A stretch of 5,401 nt of DNA from Thiomonas sp. (GTDB lineage: Bacteria; Pseudomonadota; Gammaproteobacteria; Burkholderiales; Burkholderiaceae_C), in the NCBI GenBank assembly GCA_027451915.1, contig DAIDHU010000416.1, positions 1 to 5,401 of the forward strand. The letters are read 5' to 3'. This document shows, in pieces, positions 1 to 5,401 of the stretch (positions are counted from its first letter, which is position 1; every line of letters begins with the position of its first letter). A program made the position numbers and the translations under genes. Under the pieces are notes generated by a model that had not been told where the DNA came from, did no database searches, and was given only the letters and a program-made list of their open reading frames with translations.

Positions 1-2348
<2,348 letters not shown>

Positions 2349-2352
2349 GGGT

Positions 2353-2358
2353 TCACCT
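2353..2358 (-). promoter_or_regulatory. alaS ribosome binding site
   Basis: On the minus strand the sequence reads AGGTGA, then ACCC, then ATG. AGGTGA is a full match to part of the anti-Shine-Dalgarno complement, and it supports the alaS start at 2348. Confidence 0.85.
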
Positions 2359-2364
2359 GGGATG

Positions 2365-2395
2365 GCCGCCGTCGACGCCTCGGGCAGGCGGCGGC
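2365..2395 (-). other. GC-rich stem-loop in the alaS 5' leader
   Basis: GCCGCCG (2365-2371) and CGGCGGC (2389-2395) are perfect 7-base inverted arms. Inside them CCT (2378-2380) pairs with AGG (2386-2388) around a 5-base loop, leaving tcgacg (2372-2377) as a one-sided bulge. An alternative is a simple 5-bp hairpin, CGCCT/AGGCG, at 2376-2390. The structure would lie in the alaS mRNA leader 7 bases upstream of the ribosome site. A regulatory role is inference only, because such arms arise easily in DNA this GC-rich. Confidence 0.4.
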
Positions 2396-2404
2396 GAAAG
2401 CGCG

Positions 2405-2410
2405 ATTTTA
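2405..2410 (-). promoter_or_regulatory. Probable alaS promoter, -10 box TAAAAT
   Basis: The minus strand reads CCCTTAAAATCGCG, giving a TAAAAT -10 hexamer in one of the very few AT-rich spots of the intergenic region. Transcription would start near 2398, leaving a leader of about 50 bases. The hexamer 17 bases upstream (GGGCAC) is a poor -35, so the call rests on the -10 box and position alone. Confidence 0.5.
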
Positions 2411-2456
2411 AGGGCCAGCCCCGCCGCGTGCCCGCACACGGGCGCGCGGCGCGCAT

Positions 2457-2462
2457 TACAGT
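2457..2462 (+). promoter_or_regulatory. Possible promoter for the gabD-type gene and the ene-reductase gene, -10 box TACAGT
   Basis: TACAGT lies in ATTACAGTAGGG, the other AT-rich spot of the divergent intergenic region. It would give a start near 2469 and a leader of about 60 bases to the ATG at 2531. The hexamer 17 bases upstream (GCACAC) is a weak -35 and directly abuts the position expected for the alaS -35, so the two promoters would be back to back. Confidence 0.4.
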
Positions 2463-2520
2463 AGGGAGTTCGCGCCCGCGCGGCGCACGCCTTGCCCTTC
2501 CAGAACCTGCCAGACACCGC

Positions 2521-2525
2521 GGAGA
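2521..2525 (+). promoter_or_regulatory. Ribosome binding site that fixes the dehydrogenase start
   Basis: GGAGA lies 5 bases upstream of the ATG at 2531, which is ideal spacing. The in-frame TTG at 2492 has no purine-rich site close upstream, so the ATG is preferred. Confidence 0.75.
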
Positions 2526-2530
2526 CCCTC

Positions 2531-4024
2531 ATGCCCGAAGCTTGCACCGCCAGCGTGCTCGCGCCCCTGCGCGACCCCTCCCTGCTCAAGACCCAGGCGC
2601 TGATCGGCGGCCGCTGGGTGGACGCGGCCGAACGCGTGGCCGTGCACGACCCGGCCACCGGCGCGCTGCTCGCCGAGGTGCCCCGCCAGGGCGCGGCCGA
2701 CGCCGAACGCGCCATCGAGGCCGCCGCCGCGGCCTGGGAGGGCTGGCGCCGCCAGACCGCGCGCCAGCGCGCGACCGTGCTGCGGCGCTGGTTCGACCTG
2801 CTGCTGCAGCATGCCGACGACCTGGCCCTGATCATGACCGCCGAACAGGGCAAGCCGCTGGCCGAGGCCAAGGGCGAGGTGGTCTATGGGGCCAGTTTCG
2901 TGGAGTGGTTCGCCGAGGAGGCCAAGCGCATCTATGGCGAGACCATCCCCAGCCCGGACCCCAGCAAGCGCCTGGTGGTGCTGCGCCAGCCCATCGGCGT
3001 GTGCGCGGCCATCACCCCCTGGAACTTCCCGCTGGCCATGATCACGCGCAAGGTGGCCCCGGCGCTGGCCGCCGGCTGCCCGGTGGTGATCAAGCCGGCC
3101 GAGCAGACCCCGTTGACCGCGCTGGCCGCGGCCGAGCTGGCGCAGCGCGCGGGCATGCCGCCGGGCGTGCTCAACATGCTCACCAGCGACACCGCGGGCT
3201 CGGTCCAGATCGGCAAGGTGCTGTGCGCCAGCGACGTGGTGCGCCACCTTTCGTTCACGGGCTCCACCGAGGTGGGGCGCATCCTCATGGCGCAGTCCGC
3301 GCCCACGGTGAAAAAGCTGTCGCTGGAACTGGGCGGCAACGCGCCCTTCATCGTGTTCGACGACGCCGACATCGACGCCGCGGTCGAAGGCGCGATGCAG
3401 AGCAAGTATCGCAATGCCGGTCAGACCTGCGTGTGCGCGAATCGCCTGTACGTGCAGCGCGGGGTGTACGAGACCTTCGTCGAGCGCCTGGCGCGGCGCG
3501 TGGCCGAGCTCAAGGTCGGCCCCGGCACCTCGGCCGGCGTGCAGATCGGCCCGCTGATCGACCAGCAGGGCCTGGACAAGGTGCGCCGCCACGTGGACGA
3601 CGCGCTGGCGCGCGGCGCGCGGCTGCTGACCGGGGGCAAGGTCATCGAGCAGGGCGGCGGCCGCTACTTCGAGCCCACCGTGCTGGCCGACGCCGACGCG
3701 TCGATGCTGTGCGCGCGCGAGGAGACCTTCGGCCCGGTCGCGCCGGTGTTCGCCTTCGACACCGAGGAGCAGGCCGTCGCCGCCGCCAACGCCACGGAAT
3801 TCGGGCTGGCCGCCTATTTCTACAGCCGCGACGTGGCGCGGGTCACGCGGGTCGGCGAAGCCCTGGAATACGGCATCGTGGGCGTGAACACGGGGCTGAT
3901 CTCCAACGAGGTCGCCCCCTTCGGCGGGGTCAAGCAGTCGGGGCTGGGTCGCGAGGGCTCGCACCACGGCATCGACGAGTACCTCGAACTCAAGTACCTG
4001 TGCGTGGGCGGCATCGTCGCCTGA
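2531..4024 (+). CDS. gabD: Succinate-semialdehyde dehydrogenase, GabD family (aldehyde dehydrogenase superfamily)
   Basis: Predicted cytoplasmic enzyme oxidising succinate semialdehyde to succinate with NAD(P)+, the last step of GABA degradation into the TCA cycle. From the ATG it is 497 residues; E. coli GabD is about 482, and the extra is at the N-terminus. The order of motifs is TPWNFPLAMITRK with oxyanion-hole N165, cofactor site KPAEQTP (K188, E191), FTGSTEVG (about 242-249), LELGGN with general base E266, QTCVCANR with nucleophile C300 and a second cysteine C302, and EETFGP with E398. The C-terminal NEVAPFGGVKQSGLGREGS is typical of GabD. E191 replaces the serine I recall in NADP-dependent E. 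coli GabD and matches the NAD-dependent human enzyme, so NAD+ preference is inferred. The gene precedes an ene-reductase gene by 41 bases, probably in one transcript. No gabT is in the window, so the in vivo substrate could be another semialdehyde (such as glutarate semialdehyde) or reactive aldehydes. Confidence 0.94.
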   Translation: MPEACTASVLAPLRDPSLLKTQALIGGRWVDAAERVAVHDPATGALLAEVPRQGAADAERAIEAAAAAWEGWRRQTARQRATVLRRWFDLLLQHADDLALIMTAEQGKPLAEAKGEVVYGASFVEWFAEEAKRIYGETIPSPDPSKRLVVLRQPIGVCAAITPWNFPLAMITRKVAPALAAGCPVVIKPAEQTPLTALAAAELAQRAGMPPGVLNMLTSDTAGSVQIGKVLCASDVVRHLSFTGSTEVGRILMAQSAPTVKKLSLELGGNAPFIVFDDADIDAAVEGAMQSKYRNAGQTCVCANRLYVQRGVYETFVERLARRVAELKVGPGTSAGVQIGPLIDQQGLDKVRRHVDDALARGARLLTGGKVIEQGGGRYFEPTVLADADASMLCAREETFGPVAPVFAFDTEEQAVAAANATEFGLAAYFYSRDVARVTRVGEALEYGIVGVNTGLISNEVAPFGGVKQSGLGREGSHHGIDEYLELKYLCVGGIVA

Positions 4025-4050
4025 GCGCCCCGCGCACGACCACCCCACCC

Positions 4051-4056
4051 GGAGAA
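4051..4056 (+). promoter_or_regulatory. Ribosome binding site of the ene-reductase gene
   Basis: GGAGAA lies 9 bases before the ATG at 4066. It is the only purine-rich stretch in the 41-base gap after the dehydrogenase stop. I see no terminator or -10 box in that gap, which supports co-transcription. Confidence 0.6.
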
Positions 4057-4065
4057 CCCCGCACC

Positions 4066-5166
4066 ATGCAAGGCCCGAGCGCCCTGTTCCAGCCCCTGAA
4101 GCTGGGACGCCTGGAACTGCCCAACCGCATCCTCATGGCCCCGCTGACGCGCTCGCGCGCCTCGCAGCCCGGCGACGTGCCCTCGCAGATGAACGCGCGC
4201 TACTACGCGCAGCGGGCCACCGCCGGCCTGATCATCGCCGAGGCCTCGCAGATCAGCCGCCAGGGCCAGGGCTACGCCTTCACCCCGGGCATGTACACCG
4301 ACGCCCAGGAGCGCGGCTGGCGCCTGGTCACCGATGCGGTGCACGCGGCGGGCGGGCGCATCGCCGCGCAACTCTGGCACGTCGGGCGGATCTCGCACCG
4401 CCTGCTGCAGGAGGACGGGCAGGCGCCGGTGGCGCCCTCGGCCCTGCGCGCGGAGCATGGCGAGTCCTTCGTGGTGCTGCCGGAGGGACCCCGGCGGGTT
4501 CCCTGCGACGAGCCGCGCGCGCTGCGCACGGAGGAGATTCCCGGCATCGTGGCGGACTACGCGCACGCGGCCGAGCGCGCGCTGCGCGCCGGCTTCGACA
4601 TGCTGGAGCTGCATGCGGCCAACGGCTATCTGCTGCAGCAGTTCCTGGCGCCCAACAGCAACCTGCGCACTGACCGCTACGGCGGCAGCCTGGAGCGTCG
4701 CGCGCGCATCGTGCTGGAGGCGCTGGACGCGCTGATCGGCGTGGCCGGGCCCGAGCGCGTGGGCGTGCGCATCTCCCCGCATTTCGTGCGCCATGACATC
4801 GACGACCCCGAGACCGAGGCCATGCACCTGTACCTTGCGGGCGAGTTCGACCGCCGCGGCGTGGCCTACCTGCACACCGTGGACTCCTCCTGGTCGGCCG
4901 GGCCCGCGCTGAGCGAGGATTTCCACGCCCGGCTGCGCCGGGCCTACGCAGGGCGCATCATCGTGTGCGGCGGCTATGACGCGGCGCGCGGCGCCGCTCG
5001 CATCGAGCAGGGCGTGGCGGACGCCGTGGCCTACGGCCGCGCCTTCATCGCCAACCCGGACCTGGTGCGGCGCATGCGCGAGGGCGCGGCGCTGAACACT
5101 CCCGACCCGGGCACCTTCTACGGCGGCGGCGAGCACGGCTACCTCGACTACCCCGCGCTTGGCTGA
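4066..5166 (+). CDS. Old Yellow Enzyme family FMN ene-reductase (N-ethylmaleimide reductase / NemA-like alkene reductase)
   Basis: Predicted soluble FMN flavoprotein of 366 residues, the normal length for classical Old Yellow Enzymes. It would use NAD(P)H to reduce activated C=C bonds (enones, maleimides) or nitro and nitrate-ester compounds. It forms one TIM barrel: NRILMAPLTRSR near the N-terminus with P26 and T28 at the flavin, Y70, QLWHVGRIS with Q102 and W104, LELHAANGYLLQQFL with substrate-anchoring H183 and N186 and proton donor Y188, NSNLRTDRYGGSLERRAR, R235 in VGVRISP, and AYGRAFIANPDL for the FMN phosphate. It ends in FYGGGEHGYLDYP. Alignment to E. coli NemA is nearly gapless along the length, as I recall it, but the H-x-x-N pair is of the OYE1/NerA type, not the H-x-x-H of NemA. 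No nemR or gloA is nearby, so I give no gene symbol. The physiological substrate is unknown; detoxification of electrophiles is the usual inference. Confidence 0.93.
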   Translation: MQGPSALFQPLKLGRLELPNRILMAPLTRSRASQPGDVPSQMNARYYAQRATAGLIIAEASQISRQGQGYAFTPGMYTDAQERGWRLVTDAVHAAGGRIAAQLWHVGRISHRLLQEDGQAPVAPSALRAEHGESFVVLPEGPRRVPCDEPRALRTEEIPGIVADYAHAAERALRAGFDMLELHAANGYLLQQFLAPNSNLRTDRYGGSLERRARIVLEALDALIGVAGPERVGVRISPHFVRHDIDDPETEAMHLYLAGEFDRRGVAYLHTVDSSWSAGPALSEDFHARLRRAYAGRIIVCGGYDAARGAARIEQGVADAVAYGRAFIANPDLVRRMREGAALNTPDPGTFYGGGEHGYLDYPALG

Positions 5167-5167
5167 C

Positions 5168-5181
5168 GCGCGGCGCCGCGC
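5168..5181. repeat. 14-base perfect palindrome after the ene-reductase stop
   Basis: GCGCGGCGCCGCGC is fully self-complementary and begins 2 bases after the stop codon. As RNA it could fold as a 5-bp stem with a 4-base loop. There is no U-tract after it, so it is not a standard intrinsic terminator. It also lies 14 bases upstream of the predicted argG -10 box and could be a binding site. It could equally be chance in GC-rich DNA. Confidence 0.45.
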
Positions 5182-5195
5182 CCGCCCCGCTCCCC

Positions 5196-5201
5196 TACAA
5201 T
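5196..5201 (+). promoter_or_regulatory. Probable argG promoter, -10 box TACAAT
   Basis: TACAAT, in CCCCTACAATTCCCGG, is a 5 of 6 match to the sigma-70 -10 consensus and the only AT-rich hexamer in the 80-base gap. Transcription would start near 5208, giving a leader of about 39 bases. The region 17 bases upstream is all G and C and lacks a -35 match. This suggests argG is transcribed separately from the two genes upstream. Confidence 0.55.
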
Positions 5202-5223
5202 TCCCGGCTTCGAACACGTACCG

Positions 5224-5236
5224 CCGCGGCCCGCGG
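5224..5236 (+). other. Small GC hairpin in the argG leader
   Basis: CCGCG GCC CGCGG forms a 5-bp stem with a 3-base loop, ending 10 bases before the argG start codon. It is followed by seven C residues (5237-5243) where a ribosome binding site would be expected. No purine-rich Shine-Dalgarno site is visible; the only candidate, GCGG, is inside the hairpin arm. Confidence 0.4.
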
Positions 5237-5246
5237 CCCCCCCACC

Positions 5247-5401
5247 ATGTCTTCCATCAAGAAAGTCGTGCTCGCCTACTCGGGCGGCCTGGACACCTCG
5301 GTCATCCTGCGCTGGCTGCAGGAGCAGTACCAATGCGAGGTGGTGACCTTCACCGCCGACATCGGCCAGGGCGAGGAACTCGAGCCGGCGCGCGCGAAGG
5401 C
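5247..5401 (+). CDS. argG: Argininosuccinate synthase, N-terminal part (continues past the window)
   Basis: Joins citrulline and aspartate using ATP to give argininosuccinate, the penultimate step of arginine biosynthesis, in the cytoplasm. Only 51 codons are inside the window. They read MSSIKKVVLAYSGGLDTSVI and continue through a conserved segment ending in TFTADIGQGEELEPARAK. AYSGGLDTS (residues 10-18) is the PP-loop ATP-binding motif of the N-type ATP pyrophosphatase family, and ADIGQGEE is characteristic of the short-form enzyme (about 400 residues in full). The ATG is set by homology, since family members begin 6-8 residues before VVLAYSGG. There is no clear ribosome binding site upstream. 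A predicted -10 box at 5196 suggests its own promoter. Confidence 0.97.
   Translation, partial: MSSIKKVVLAYSGGLDTSVILRWLQEQYQCEVVTFTADIGQGEELEPARAK

Noticed and set aside
2492..2530. Upstream TTG start adding 13 residues to the dehydrogenase
   Set aside because: There is no ribosome site near the TTG, while the ATG at 2531 has GGAGA at ideal spacing. The added residues are not part of the family.
2456..4048. A 530-codon minus-strand frame opposite the dehydrogenase
   Set aside because: It is a shadow of the gabD-type gene, His/Gly/Ala-rich with no family match.
5167..5190. Intrinsic terminator after the ene-reductase
   Set aside because: The palindrome is present but no run of T follows it, so a Rho-independent terminator cannot be supported.
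3820..5217. A 465-codon minus-strand frame opposite the ene-reductase
   Set aside because: It is antisense to a well-conserved flavoenzyme and its own sequence has no recognisable domain.
5148..5333. A 61-codon minus-strand frame over the argG start
   Set aside because: It covers the argG promoter region and its conserved PP-loop codons; no homology or ribosome site is apparent.

Overview
This is a strongly GC-rich bacterial window with housekeeping and metabolic genes on both strands. I read it as a betaproteobacterium, probably Burkholderiales. The support is the E. coli-like alaS, the short-form argG start (SSIKKVVLAYSGGLDTS), and GC-rich intergenic DNA with isolated AT-rich -10 boxes (TAAAAT, TACAAT). 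The placement comes from family knowledge only, since no search was possible.

Layout. Bases 1-2348 (minus) are alaS, alanyl-tRNA synthetase, with its start in the window and about the last 130 residues cut off at the left edge. Bases 2349-2530 are a divergent intergenic region with a plausible -10 box for each direction, a GC-rich stem-loop in the alaS leader, and good ribosome binding sites for both genes. Bases 2531-4024 (plus) are a GabD-family succinate-semialdehyde dehydrogenase. After a 41-base gap, 4066-5166 (plus) encodes an Old Yellow Enzyme family flavin ene-reductase of the NemA/NerA type. Bases 5167-5246 hold a 14-base perfect palindrome, a TACAAT -10 box and a small GC hairpin. 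From 5247 to the right edge is the first 51 codons of argG, argininosuccinate synthase.

How the genes work together. The dehydrogenase and the ene-reductase are probably co-transcribed. Together they could reduce the C=C bond of alpha,beta-unsaturated carbonyls and oxidise aldehydes to acids, but that link is an inference; no gabT, regulator or transporter lies in the window. alaS and argG are unrelated housekeeping genes that flank the pair.

I found no mobile element, CRISPR array, RNA gene or novel defence system. The observations most worth checking are a roughly 38-residue insertion in the AlaRS catalytic domain compared with E. coli, and a residue in the dehydrogenase that predicts NAD+ rather than NADP+ use.
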